From Streptomyces sporangiiformans (GTDB taxonomy: Bacteria > Actinomycetota > Actinomycetes > Streptomycetales > Streptomycetaceae), in the NCBI RefSeq assembly GCF_005768555.2, contig NZ_VCHX02000180.1, positions 96,769-160,768 on the forward strand: a stretch of DNA of 64,000 bases, written 5' to 3'. A program made the translations under genes and the position numbers. Position 1 is the stretch's first letter. Every line of letters starts with the position of its first letter. Positions 19,183 through 27,509 of the stretch are shown here, piece by piece. The notes under the pieces are model-generated. The model searched no databases. It had not been told where the DNA came from and saw nothing but the letters and a program-made list of their open reading frames with translations.

Positions 19183-19358
19183 CTATCTCTCCAAGGCGTA
19201 GGCGATCCGGTGTTCGAGCTGAGGCTACTGATCGCCCGCCAAACGAGCGAGCGGAAACGGAAATTGACCATCCGTTCCCGGTCTCTGCCCGCGGCACGTG
19301 CCGAATTAACGTCATACGAAAGCGTCCGAAGCGCTCCAAAGCCTTGCGAAACGGGCCT
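19183..19358. promoter_or_regulatory. probable promoter region of the methyltransferase-rmdA operon
   Basis: About 175 bases upstream of the methyltransferase start, of lower GC than the neighbours (for example the stretch around GGAAACGGAAATTGACC at 19251-19267). There is no coding frame with family features. No specific operator or -10/-35 pair stands out. Confidence 0.35.
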
Positions 19359-19385
19359 ACCCCCTCCGTGCGACACGGAGGGGGT
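19359..19385 (-). terminator. perfect 12-bp stem terminator after the Lipoprotein_15 gene
   Basis: ACCCCCTCCGTG (19359-19370) and CACGGAGGGGGT (19374-19385) are perfect complements around a CGA loop, 27 bases beyond the stop of the leftward lipoprotein gene. One of the best-formed hairpins in the window. Confidence 0.8.
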
Positions 19386-19411
19386 GGACCGGTGAAACGT
19401 GCGCTCTCTGC

Positions 19412-20395
19412 CTACTTGGGCTTGCCGAGCGGCTTGCCCTCCGGCGAGATCGCGTACCAAGTACCGCCCACTCCCTGGCCGTTGGTGTCGCCGGGCTTCT
19501 TGTCGCCCGCGAAGGTGTACAGCGGCCAGCAGTCGATGCTCTGCTGCTTGAGGCCGTCCGGGCGGTTCAGGACGACATAGCCCCGGCGGCCGTCGTTCTT
19601 GTTGTCGATGCCCTTGGTGTCGGCGGCGTCGACCGGCTCGACGACCGGCCACTTCTCCAGACACTCACCGACGCAGTTCGACTTCATCGGCCACGGGACG
19701 TCCTTCTCGAAGCGGTAGACCGTCATACCGTTCTTGTCGACGACGACCTCGCCCAGTTCGGGGTCGTTACGGGTCGACAGACCGGGAAGCTCGGCGGCGG
19801 CCGCGCCGCCGCCACCCTCGGTCGCCTTCTTACCGGTCGGGGCAGATGCGTACCAAGTGCCGCCCACGCCCTGGCCCTTGGTGTCACCGGCCTTGGTGTC
19901 CTTGGCGTACCGGTACATCGGCCAGCCGTCGAGGGTCAGCTGCTTCGTACCGTCAGCGCGGGTGACCTCACCGAGCAGCGACTTGTCTATACCCGCCGGG
20001 GCGCTGGCGCCCGAGGCCGGAACGGGCGGCCAGGTCGTGGCGCAGTCGCCGTCACAGGTCGACTTCGGCGGTTCGGCCGTGTCCTTGTCGAAGCGGTAGA
20101 GCGTCATACCCGCGCTGTCCGTCACCACTTCGCCGAGCTTCGCGTTATCCGCCACGGCAAGCCGGCCGGCGGTCTCCGACTTGGCCCCGGCGCCCTCCTG
20201 CGCACCCTGGGCACCAGCGGTGGGATTGCTCGTACCGATATCGTAGTCATTGCCCGATCCCACACCGTTGGCCGCGGGCGCCGCGCCCACGTTCTGGCTC
20301 CCCGTGGACTGGGCGTTGTCCTGACCGCACGCCGTCGTCAGCGCCAGGGCCGCAGCTGCCGCTACGAGTGAGGCGCTCCGCCAGGAGGTCTTCAT
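19412..20395 (-). CDS. double-domain Lipoprotein_15 (COG4315) secreted lipoprotein, SCO0930-like
   Basis: 327 aa. An N-terminal lipoprotein signal ends ALALTTAC, giving a lipidated Cys. Two homologous repeats follow (about 75-180 and 200-325). Each has GEVV-D-GMT-YRF-KD, a C-x3-C pair (CDGDC, CVGEC) before W, and GQGVGGTWYA. COG4315 proteins carry these repeated Y-x-[FWY]-x2-D units on the outer surface. Links to electron transfer or copper/heme chemistry have been suggested, but function is not established. ATG 20395 has GGGGAG six bases away. An acidic, Asn/Gly/Ala-rich linker follows the signal. It is monocistronic, ending at a strong hairpin. Confidence 0.88.
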   Translation of the reverse strand: MKTSWRSASLVAAAAALALTTACGQDNAQSTGSQNVGAAPAANGVGSGNDYDIGTSNPTAGAQGAQEGAGAKSETAGRLAVADNAKLGEVVTDSAGMTLYRFDKDTAEPPKSTCDGDCATTWPPVPASGASAPAGIDKSLLGEVTRADGTKQLTLDGWPMYRYAKDTKAGDTKGQGVGGTWYASAPTGKKATEGGGGAAAAELPGLSTRNDPELGEVVVDKNGMTVYRFEKDVPWPMKSNCVGECLEKWPVVEPVDAADTKGIDNKNDGRRGYVVLNRPDGLKQQSIDCWPLYTFAGDKKPGDTNGQGVGGTWYAISPEGKPLGKPK

Positions 20396-20630
20396 AACCA
20401 ACTCCCCGCTGTTCGCTTAGGTGTTGCGGCGCACTACTGCGCCGCGCAGCCCTAGGTACGGGCGAAAGCGCCGAGAGTGTTCAACCAGCTCACAAGATTC
20501 TTTGAGAAAACTGCCGGTGAGCCAGTTCGGGGTGCGGCTCGGCAACCCCGTGAGGCCCTTGGTCCCTCCTTCGGGGCAATCCCTGCGGGCTCCGGCATAC
20601 AGGGCTCGACCGAGGCCCAGGATCTCCGTC
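20396..20630. promoter_or_regulatory. divergent intergenic region with 8-bp hairpin
   Basis: This gap separates the lipoprotein gene (leftward) from a proline-rich exported protein (rightward). GCGGCGCA (20426-20433) and TGCGCCGC (20438-20445) form a perfect 8-bp stem with a CTAC loop, 31 bases upstream of the lipoprotein ATG. It could be an operator or leader hairpin. Nothing else stands out. Confidence 0.4.
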
Positions 20631-21215
20631 GTGCATGGACCACAACGGACCCGATTCGCCCTCGCCATACGGCTGTTGGCGCTACTCACGCTGGTCTGGC
20701 TGCTCATCGGCGCACCGATCCCGGCGGCCGCGGACACCTGCGCGTCGGCCTCCGCGGGCCCGGACGGTTCCCACGCGGTGGCGGTCGCCGGGACCGGCGT
20801 CCCCTGCGGACCGAGCCCGACACCACCACCGCCGAGCCCGACGCCGACACCCACCCCGGAGCCGGTGCCGCCACCGGCCCCGACCCCACCACCTTCACCA
20901 CCACCTGCCCCACGGCCGCCGTCGCCCTCTCCCCCACCGTCGACGTTTCCACCGACGCCACGGCCGACTCCCGCCGCGCCACGACCGGCGGCTCCCGAAC
21001 CCGCACCGGCACCGCTCCCGCCGCGAGCGGCACCTCTCCCACCGTCTCCGACACCCACCGCGCGGATCAAACCCTCACCGACTCCGGTGAGTTATCCCCC
21101 GTACCGCACGGCGTCCCGACGGCAGCCGCCTCGCGGCGGCCCGTCCCTGGTCTCGCTCACCCTGCTCATCACCGCGCCCGCGGTGCTCGCCGTCGCCGCG
21201 CTGCGCCCGCGCTGA
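20631..21215 (+). CDS. proline-rich exported/membrane-anchored protein
   Basis: 194 aa. From the GTG at 20631 (AGGA eight bases upstream) it has a signal peptide or anchor around FALAIRLLALLTLVWLLIG, cleavage probably after PAAA. Then come about 110 residues dominated by proline with Ser/Thr/Ala (PTPTPTPEPVPPPAPTPPP type), and a C-terminal hydrophobic segment SLVSLTLLITAPAVLAVAAL ending in RPR. This suits a wall-spanning stalk held at both ends by the membrane. No enzymatic domain is visible. It lies 15 bases before a DUF4239 membrane protein gene, probably one operon. A longer reading frame upstream has no conserved content. Confidence 0.65.
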   Translation: MHGPQRTRFALAIRLLALLTLVWLLIGAPIPAAADTCASASAGPDGSHAVAVAGTGVPCGPSPTPPPPSPTPTPTPEPVPPPAPTPPPSPPPAPRPPSPSPPPSTFPPTPRPTPAAPRPAAPEPAPAPLPPRAAPLPPSPTPTARIKPSPTPVSYPPYRTASRRQPPRGGPSLVSLTLLITAPAVLAVAALRPR

Positions 21216-21230
21216 TCCCTGGAGGCCTCT

Positions 21231-21995
21231 TTGTCGGAATGGCTTGTTCTCGCCCTCGCGATGGCGGCTTCGTGCTGCGTCGTCCTCGCCGTGGCCGTCG
21301 TACGGCATCACACGGCCACCGAGGACGACGACCCGTCCGAGACCCCGGACGTGATCGAGTACATGACGATGATGATCGGAGTGGTGTACGCCATCGTGCT
21401 GGGCCTCGCCATCGCCGGTGTCTGGGAGGCGCGCGGCGTCGCCGAGGACCACGTACGGACCGAGGCGTACGCGCTGCACGAGGTCTCGGAGCGCGTACGG
21501 GTCTACCCGCCGGACATCCGCGAACAGATCCGGGACGACGTCAACGCCTATGTCGGCCACGTCGTCACGACGGAGTGGAAAGCCATGGCCGACGAAGGCC
21601 GGGTCACCGACCGCGGCACCCGGCTTTTCGAGCGGATGCGCCACGACGTCACCGACTATGAACCCAAGACCGACTTCGAGGCCCAGGCCTATCAGCCGCT
21701 CCTCGACCAGATCACCGCGGCCGACGAGGCGCGGCGCGCCCGCGCCGAGGCATCGGAGCCGACCATGCCGGGCGTCGTCTGGTTCGGACTGATCACCGGA
21801 GCCGTCGTCACCGTCGGGATGGTCTTCGCGTTGCAGATCCGCCGCACCCTGCGCGAACTGATCCTCGCCGGGCTGTTCTCCGCCCTGATCGGCTTCCTGC
21901 TCTTCCTGATCTGGGACTTCGACGCGCCCTACGGCCGTGGGATCACGGCGTCGCCCGAGCCGTTCCTGTCGCTGTTCCCGAACGCGCGGGGGTGA
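21231..21995 (+). CDS. DUF4239 integral membrane protein
   Basis: 254 aa with four hydrophobic segments: WLVLALAMAASCCVVLAVAVV, EYMTMMIGVVYAIVLGLAI, VVWFGLITGAVVTVGMVFAL and LILAGLFSALIGFLLFLIW. A soluble helical region of about 110 residues sits between the second and third. DUF4239 is related in layout to bestrophin-like channels, but its function is undefined. It starts at TTG 21231 with GGAGG six bases upstream; no ATG/GTG fits better. It probably shares transcription with the proline-rich gene just upstream. Confidence 0.82.
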   Translation: MSEWLVLALAMAASCCVVLAVAVVRHHTATEDDDPSETPDVIEYMTMMIGVVYAIVLGLAIAGVWEARGVAEDHVRTEAYALHEVSERVRVYPPDIREQIRDDVNAYVGHVVTTEWKAMADEGRVTDRGTRLFERMRHDVTDYEPKTDFEAQAYQPLLDQITAADEARRARAEASEPTMPGVVWFGLITGAVVTVGMVFALQIRRTLRELILAGLFSALIGFLLFLIWDFDAPYGRGITASPEPFLSLFPNARG

Positions 21996-22008
21996 CGCCT
22001 CCCGGCGC

Positions 22009-22093
22009 ACAGCCCTTCGCCCCGGAACCATGAGGGTCCCCGCTGCTCGAGCGAAGCCGAGAGCTTGGGGGAGGGTCCGGCGCGAAGGGCTGT
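22009..22093. repeat. dispersed Streptomyces palindromic repeat acting as terminator
   Basis: ACAGCCCTTCGC (22009-22020) and GCGAAGGGCTGT (22082-22093) are perfect 12-base inverted arms around a core with CTGCTCGAGCGAAGCCGAG and AGCTTGGGGGAG. I recognise this core as a very common intergenic repeat in Streptomyces genomes. The core is flanked by 8-base direct copies of GAGGGTCC (22032-22039 and 22071-22078). It lies between converging genes and can fold into a long hairpin. Confidence 0.75.
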
Positions 22094-22148
22094 CACGTGC
22101 GATCGTCTCCGAAGGACAAGACGTCGACCGTCTGGGAAAGACGGGGCC

Positions 22149-22637
22149 TCAGAACTTGTTCTCGGAGCGACGGCGCATCCAGAACACCCCGCCGCCGATC
22201 AGCGCGAGGGCCACCAGACCCCCGCCGATCGCCATGTCGGTCGGCGTGGCACCGCTGGAGTTGCTGCCGCCGAGGCCACCTTGGACACCTCCGATCACGG
22301 TGAAGGCGGCGGGCTTCGTAAGGCTGCCCTTGCCGGTGCAGTTGACGGTGATGTCGTAAGAGCCGGGAGTGGCGGTCTGGTTGATGGTCGCAACACCCTT
22401 GGACGTCCCCCGGCTGTCGTTGATGGGTGAGAGTGTCGTCTTCGCGAACGCGTTCGACGTCGCGTGGCCGCCCTGTGGGCACCCGTCCACCGTGATCGTC
22501 AGCTGCCCTCCACGGGCGACGACACTGGGCGAAGCGACGATGTTGCTCGGACTGTTCCAGGCCAGAGCCACGGGTGCGGCGAGTCCGAGGGTGGCGACCG
22601 CCGTCGCGGAGACGGCCAGGGCACGAGTGGTACGCAT
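22149..22637 (-). CDS. secreted, membrane-anchored wall protein (unknown family)
   Basis: 162 aa. The signal peptide (1-29) ends VALA before WNSPS. The middle is a small beta-rich domain with two Cys (DGCPQGG and VNCTGKG) that probably form a disulfide. The C-terminus has a Gly/Ser spacer, helix MAIGGGLVALALIGGGVFW and RRRSENKF: the layout of a sortase substrate but without LPXTG or LAXTG. The ATG at 22637 has GGAGG six bases upstream. The divergent neighbour is a sortase, which suggests, but does not prove, an anchoring partnership. Confidence 0.75.
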   Translation of the reverse strand: MRTTRALAVSATAVATLGLAAPVALAWNSPSNIVASPSVVARGGQLTITVDGCPQGGHATSNAFAKTTLSPINDSRGTSKGVATINQTATPGSYDITVNCTGKGSLTKPAAFTVIGGVQGGLGGSNSSGATPTDMAIGGGLVALALIGGGVFWMRRRSENKF

Positions 22638-22972
22638 GTGATCCTCCGGGGAAGGCGCCCCCGGGAACCGTCCCCGGGTCCGATCGGCGAGAAAACGCCT
22701 CCCAGAGAGACCCTCAGACGCCGATCGGGGAGCCGCATTTCGAGAATGGTCCGTCCTGGTGAAAGAACACGCCGAATAAAGACACACAATCGCATATTGC
22801 CGCAGGTCACGGACGATAGAAAAATTCCTGGTCCGTGGCGACTCGGATGGCGCACGCGCGCGGGGACCACCACCCGTTCGGAGCTTCTCCCGTCGCCCGC
22901 CGCGCGCACTGCACTTAGCGTTCTCATATGCGCGACGGATGCGGCGACGGCCGCGTCGAGAGGGGTTTGCGA
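22638..22972. promoter_or_regulatory. 335-base divergent region between wall protein and sortase
   Basis: No supported gene lies here. It has one of the most AT-rich stretches of the window (about 22745-22830, with GAATAAAGACACACAATCGC), likely holding promoters for both divergent genes. I see no clear palindromic operator. Confidence 0.4.
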
Positions 22973-23635
22973 ATGTCTGCGTCCGAGCTGGCCGAAGAGG
23001 AGCAGAGGCAGAGGAGGCGCGCTCCGTGGGGCGTGATAGCGCTTGTGCTGCTGACCGGCCTCGCTCTCGTTCGAAATGGCTCCGGAGAGTTCGACATCGG
23101 TCCTCCGCAGCCCGCGACGGCCGCCGCCGCGGACAACCACACCACCCCGAAGACCCGCCCGAGGGCGCCGGCTCCCTTGCCGTTCTCCGTGGCCGACCGC
23201 ATCAGGATCCCCTCGATCCAGGTCGACGCGCCCGTCATGCCGGTGGGCATCGACGAGATGGGCTGGGTGGCCGCTCCACCGCCGGAGGACCCGAATCTCG
23301 CGGGCTGGTTCTCCAGCTCGGTCACACCCGGCGAAGTGGGAACGGCCGTCGTCGTGGGCCATGTGGACAACAAACATGGCCCCGCCGTCTTCTTCGGCCT
23401 CGGGGCCACGAAGAAGGGTAGTTTCATCGAGGTGCGCCGCCAGGACGGGAAGTTCGCCGTATTCCAGACCTACGGCATCGAGGTGTTCGAGAAGAACAAC
23501 TTCCCGGGCGAGCGCGTCTACGGCAACACCGGAACTCCCGAACTGCGTGTCATTACCTGCGGTGGCGGTTTCTCCAAGCAGAACGGCTACGACGGTAACG
23601 TCGTCGTGTTCGCCCGCCTGGTCGAGGTTCGCTGA
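22973..23635 (+). CDS. class F (actinobacterial) sortase
   Basis: 220 aa. A short basic N-terminus (RQRRRAPW) leads into one membrane helix (VIALVLLTGLALV). The extracellular sortase beta-barrel then spans about 70-220. Catalytic positions are His in VVVGHVDN, Cys in VITCGGGF and Arg in VVVFARLV. Class F sortases of Actinobacteria cleave LPXTG-like signals, but their Streptomyces substrates are poorly known. The ATG at 22973 fits the helix position and has AGGGG about eight bases upstream. The divergent gene encodes a wall protein with a sortase-substrate layout. Confidence 0.88.
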   Translation: MSASELAEEEQRQRRRAPWGVIALVLLTGLALVRNGSGEFDIGPPQPATAAAADNHTTPKTRPRAPAPLPFSVADRIRIPSIQVDAPVMPVGIDEMGWVAAPPPEDPNLAGWFSSSVTPGEVGTAVVVGHVDNKHGPAVFFGLGATKKGSFIEVRRQDGKFAVFQTYGIEVFEKNNFPGERVYGNTGTPELRVITCGGGFSKQNGYDGNVVVFARLVEVR

Positions 23636-23643
23636 GCGTTCCC

Positions 23644-23670
23644 CGACCGGGCGGGCGAAAGCCCGTGGAA
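23644..23670. terminator. hairpin between sortase and deacetylase
   Basis: CGGGC (23652-23656) and GCCCG (23661-23665) close a GAAA tetraloop, with partial extension outward. It lies between converging stops at 23635 and 23685, so it can serve both genes. Confidence 0.5.
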
Positions 23671-23684
23671 CTCGGCCCGGGAAA

Positions 23685-24656
23685 TTACCTGGTCTGCCAC
23701 CTGGGCACGGTGATGTGATAGCCCGAATCCAGCAGCCGGGGCAGATAGCGGCGCAGGGCCCGTACGCTCGGTGAGCGGTCGCCGCCCGCGTCGTGTGCGA
23801 GGACCACCATTCCCTCCGCCGCGCCCTTCAGGACCCGGCGCTCGATGGACTGGGAGCTGGGCGCCGTCCAGTCGAGTGTGTCGACGCTCCAGGCGAGCGG
23901 CTCCATACCGAGTTCGGCACCGATCTCGAAGACCGCACGGTTCCAGGCCCCGTACGGCGCCCGGAACCAGCCGGGCCGCGCTCCGCATGTCTGCTCGATG
24001 ACGTCGCTGGTCCGTTCCATCTGGGAGCGGATCGCGGACCGGGTCAGCTCGGTCAGCAGCGGGTGCGACCAGGTGTGGTTTCCGATGACGTGCCCCTCGT
24101 CGGCCATCTTCCGGAGCATGTCCCTGTTCTCGACGACCATCTCGCCGCACACGAAGAACATCGCGCGTACGTCGTGCGCCTTGAGCGTGCGCAGGACTTC
24201 CGGGGTGTAGCGGGGGTCGGGACCGTCGTCGAAGGTGAGCACGACGCTGCGGCCGCGCCCCTTGATGCGCAGGAACGGCTCGCGCCGTACGAGGGTCCGG
24301 CGGGGCATGGCACGGGCCGGGCCGTATCCGGTGATGGGCTGGAGCCGGTAGGTGGACGGCCTGACGGGACGGCCGCCCCTGGCCCCCGCGGCGGGAGTGG
24401 CGGAGGCACGGACGGACGACGTCGGTGAGGCCGAGGACGGTGACGCCGAAGCCGATGACGTCGCGGCACGTGACGCAGAGGCAGATGACCTCGGAGTACC
24501 TGACGCCGAGGCAGATGACGCAGAGGCGGATGAGACCGGCGGTGACCCTGGACCAGCGGTCAGGAAACGTGCGGTGCCGGTCGCTCCCGCCGCTCCCAGG
24601 ACGGCGGCGCCGACGAGCAGCGCCCGGCGCCGTGAGAGCACATAATCCCTATTCAT
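23685..24656 (-). CDS. exported polysaccharide deacetylase (NodB domain, CE4)
   Basis: 323 aa. A Tat-like signal (LSRRRALLVGAAVLGAAGAT) is followed by a low-complexity Ser/Ala linker of about 60 residues (repeats of SASAS). The NodB domain (about 130-320) has VLTFDDGPDP (catalytic and metal Asp), HTWSHPLL (metal His pair), FRAPYGAWN and, near the end, VLAHDAGGDR. It should remove acetyl groups from peptidoglycan or another wall polymer outside the membrane. The ATG at 24656 gives the correct signal peptide. Its nearest rightward neighbour is an amino-acid permease read the other way. Confidence 0.92.
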   Translation of the reverse strand: MNRDYVLSRRRALLVGAAVLGAAGATGTARFLTAGPGSPPVSSASASSASASGTPRSSASASRAATSSASASPSSASPTSSVRASATPAAGARGGRPVRPSTYRLQPITGYGPARAMPRRTLVRREPFLRIKGRGRSVVLTFDDGPDPRYTPEVLRTLKAHDVRAMFFVCGEMVVENRDMLRKMADEGHVIGNHTWSHPLLTELTRSAIRSQMERTSDVIEQTCGARPGWFRAPYGAWNRAVFEIGAELGMEPLAWSVDTLDWTAPSSQSIERRVLKGAAEGMVVLAHDAGGDRSPSVRALRRYLPRLLDSGYHITVPRWQTR

Positions 24657-24880
24657 GATTTATCAGTCGCCCGAACGGCGCCCTGAACAGCGCCCCGCCA
24701 CCGGTCCGGACGCGTGAAAGCACCCGATGGGACCAGCTACCGGCGCTGCTCGCATGTGAAGGACGAGAGAGGCCTGTGACCGTTGTGGCGTGAACCGCGC
24801 GTAACACCTTTCGCCACCGCCACCCCTGGGCCATCATGATCCGCCATCAGCCGACAGCCGTCTGCGAAGAGGTGAGGCTC
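24657..24880. promoter_or_regulatory. divergent region between deacetylase and amino-acid permease
   Basis: A 224-base gap with divergent starts on either side. The permease ribosome site (AGAGGTGAGG) is at 24868-24877. No strong inverted repeat or RNA motif stands out. Confidence 0.35.
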
Positions 24881-26332
24881 ATGGCCGGGCTCCGTATGAA
24901 CGAGGGCGTTCTCCGCCGCAAACCCATCGAACACATCGAGGAGACAGAGGTCGGCGAGGGAACCGGCCTCGAGCGCTCGCTCGGCCTGTGGCAGCTAACC
25001 GCGATCGGGGTCGGCGGCATCATCGGCGCGGGCATCTTCACACTCGCCGGCACGGTCGCCAACGGCACGGCCGGCCCCGCCGTTCTCATCTCGTTCCTGA
25101 TCGCGGGCGTCGCGAGCGCCGCGGCCGCGCTGTCGTACGCCGAGTTCGCGGGCCTCATACCGAAGGCGGGCTCCGCCTACACCTACGGGTACGCGGTGCT
25201 GGGCGAGCTCGCGGGCTGGTTCATCGGCTGGGACCTGCTCCTGGAGTACACCGCGATCGTGGCGGTGGTCGCGATCGGCATATCCGGGTACTTCAGCTTC
25301 CTGGTCGGGGAGATGGGCGCCGACCTGCCGAACTGGATGCTGGGCGCGCCCAGTACCGGCGACGGACACAAGGTCGACCTGTTCGCGGTCGTGCTGTGCC
25401 TGTTCGTCGCCTATCTGTTGAACCTCGGCATCAAGAACGCGGCCCGCTTCGAGATGGTCGTCGTGGTCCTGAAGGTCCTCGTCGTGCTTCTCGTGATCGG
25501 TGTCGGCGTGTTCCACATCGACACCGGGAACTACAACCCGTTCTTCCCGTACGGGGTCGGCGGGGCGTTCACGGGAGCGGCGACCGTCTTCTTCGCGGTC
25601 TTCGGGTACGACGCGATGTCGACGGCGGCCGAGGAGTCGAAGGACGCGCAGCGCCACATGCCGAAGGCGATCATCTACTCCCTCGTCATCTCGATGGTCC
25701 TGTACGTGGCCGCCTGCCTGGTCCTGACGGGCATGCAGGACTACAAGGACATCGACCCCGAGAGCGGTTTCTCGTCGGCCTTCAAGTCGGTGGGCCTGGG
25801 CGGGCTCGCGGACATCATCGCGGTCGGCGCGATCGTCGGCATCCTCACGGTGATGTTCACGTTCATGCTGGGCGTCACGCGTGTCTGGTTCTCCATGTCG
25901 CGCGACGGGTTGCTGCCGAAGTGGTTCGCGAAGACGCATCCGACGCGGCATGTGCCGACGCGCGTGACCTGGATCGTGGGGGTCGCGTCGGCGGCCATCG
26001 CCGGGTTCCTGCCGATCGGTGAGGCGGCCGAACTGACCAACATCGGGATCCTCTTGGCGTTCGTGGTCGTGTGTGTCGCGGTGATCGTGCTGCGCTACCG
26101 GCGGCCCGACCTGCCGCGCACTTTCCGTACGCCGTGGATGCCGGTGGTGCCCGCGGTAGGCGTCGTCTTCTCGATCTGGCTGATCACGTTCCTGCAGTGG
26201 CAGACGTGGGTGCGGTTCGCCGGATGGCTCGCGATCGGACTCGTCATCTACTTCGGGTACTCACGCCGGCGGTCCGAGCTGGCGAAGACGGAGCGGGTGA
26301 CGGAGCCGGAGAGTGGAACTACTTCGCCATGA
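24881..26332 (+). CDS. APC-family amino acid permease (cationic amino acid transporter-like)
   Basis: 483 aa with about 12-13 membrane helices. The conserved first-helix motif is GVGGIIGAGIFTLAG, followed by PKAGSAYTYGYAVLGELAGW and FGYDAMSTAAEESKDAQRHMPKA, typical of YfnA/CAT-type transporters. It would import a cationic or neutral amino acid by proton symport or exchange; specificity cannot be read. The start at 24881 (MAGLRMNEG) is supported by AGAGGTGAGG. Its last 14 bases overlap the end of the converging CapA gene. Confidence 0.93.
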   Translation: MAGLRMNEGVLRRKPIEHIEETEVGEGTGLERSLGLWQLTAIGVGGIIGAGIFTLAGTVANGTAGPAVLISFLIAGVASAAAALSYAEFAGLIPKAGSAYTYGYAVLGELAGWFIGWDLLLEYTAIVAVVAIGISGYFSFLVGEMGADLPNWMLGAPSTGDGHKVDLFAVVLCLFVAYLLNLGIKNAARFEMVVVVLKVLVVLLVIGVGVFHIDTGNYNPFFPYGVGGAFTGAATVFFAVFGYDAMSTAAEESKDAQRHMPKAIIYSLVISMVLYVAACLVLTGMQDYKDIDPESGFSSAFKSVGLGGLADIIAVGAIVGILTVMFTFMLGVTRVWFSMSRDGLLPKWFAKTHPTRHVPTRVTWIVGVASAAIAGFLPIGEAAELTNIGILLAFVVVCVAVIVLRYRRPDLPRTFRTPWMPVVPAVGVVFSIWLITFLQWQTWVRFAGWLAIGLVIYFGYSRRRSELAKTERVTEPESGTTSP

Positions 26333-27509
26333 CGAGCCCGTCCTCGGCCGCGCCCCGGCTGAGGACGACCTGGCGGATGCGGTCGCGTACGGCGGTCACA
26401 CCGGTGCTCTGGACGCGGGCGTCGCTCAGGTTCACGACACGGCCGGGGCCGACGTCGAACCACTGGGGGACGAACTCCGCCTTCTCGACCTGCCAACGGC
26501 CGCCGTCGTCGGCAGGAACGAAGGTGAAGCGGCCGATGGTGCCTTGGTTGCCCCGCGGGTCGTGGGCGCCGGAGTGGTTGACCATCGGGCCGGCCACCTG
26601 GTCGCCCATGCCGTAGACGACCCAGGTGCCGTTGACCTTCTCGTACGCCTGTGGGACATGGGCATGGGTGCCGAGGATCAGGTCGATGTCGGGGCGGCCG
26701 TTGGTGCGGGCCTCGGTGAGCTGCCTGCTCAGCCGCAGCTGCTGTGCGTCGGGCTCGTCCTGCCATTCGCTGCCCCAGTGCATGGATACGACCACGACGT
26801 CGGCGCCCGCCCGGCGTGCGGCCCGGGCATCGGCGACGATCTTGTCGGGGTCGATCAGGTTCACCGCCCAGGGCCGGCCCTCGGGGAGCGGGATTCCGTT
26901 CGTGCCGTAGGTGTACGCGAGGTGGCCGACCCGCGCCCCGCCCGCCTGCAGCAGGGTGGGCGCGGCCGCCTCGCCCGCGGTGCGGGCGGAGCCGGCGTGC
27001 CGTACGCCCGCCCGGTCGAGCGCGTCGAGGGTGCGGTGGATGCCCGCGGCGCCGTCGTCCAGGGTGTGGTTGGAGGCGGTCGAGCAGGCGTCGTAGCCGG
27101 TGGCGGCGAGGGCCTCGGCCACCTGGGGCGGGGACTTGAAGGTGGGGTAGCCGGTGTAGTCGCCGTCCGCGCCGTACACCGTCTCCATGTGGCAGATCGC
27201 CAGGTCGGCACCGGTCACGACGGGTTTGACGCCCGCGAGCATGGGCCGGAAGTCATATCCCTGGCCGCCCGCGTCGGCGCTCGCCTGGCGGATGATCGAG
27301 CTGTGCGGAAGGACGTCGCCGGAGGCGACCAGCGTGAAGCCGGCGCCTCCGGAGGACGGCGCGGGCGCTCCGGACGACTGCCCGGCGGCTTTCGAGGAGG
27401 GCGCGGGGTCCCTCGGCCGCGCGGGCGGATCCTGCGCCTGACAGCCGGTGGTCGCCGCGAGAAGCAGCGCTGTCAGAGCCACGGCCGTCTGTCGCCCGCG
27501 TACGGTCAT
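26319..27509 (-). CDS. CapA family lipoprotein (poly-gamma-glutamate synthesis-like metallophosphatase)
   Basis: 396 aa. The lipoprotein signal ends LLLAATTGC, then a Pro/Ser/Ala linker. The CapA calcineurin-like fold (about 55-395) shows LVASGDVLPHSS, ICHMETVY, TASNHTLDDG, VVSMHWGSEW and GTHAHVPQ, the metal-binding series. CapA proteins act outside the membrane in poly-gamma-glutamate systems. Here capB/capC genes are absent, so this is one of the many stand-alone members of unknown role. The ATG at 27509 has GGGGTG upstream; a TTG lies just before it. The 3' end overlaps the permease gene. Confidence 0.87.
   Translation of the reverse strand: MTVRGRQTAVALTALLLAATTGCQAQDPPARPRDPAPSSKAAGQSSGAPAPSSGGAGFTLVASGDVLPHSSIIRQASADAGGQGYDFRPMLAGVKPVVTGADLAICHMETVYGADGDYTGYPTFKSPPQVAEALAATGYDACSTASNHTLDDGAAGIHRTLDALDRAGVRHAGSARTAGEAAAPTLLQAGGARVGHLAYTYGTNGIPLPEGRPWAVNLIDPDKIVADARAARRAGADVVVVSMHWGSEWQDEPDAQQLRLSRQLTEARTNGRPDIDLILGTHAHVPQAYEKVNGTWVVYGMGDQVAGPMVNHSGAHDPRGNQGTIGRFTFVPADDGGRWQVEKAEFVPQWFDVGPGRVVNLSDARVQSTGVTAVRDRIRQVVLSRGAAEDGLVMAK

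Noticed and set aside
20477..21661. Long frame in another register over the proline-rich and DUF4239 genes
   Set aside because: The GTG at 20631 frame gives a signal peptide and membrane ends, and the TTG at 21231 frame gives four helices; this one gives neither.
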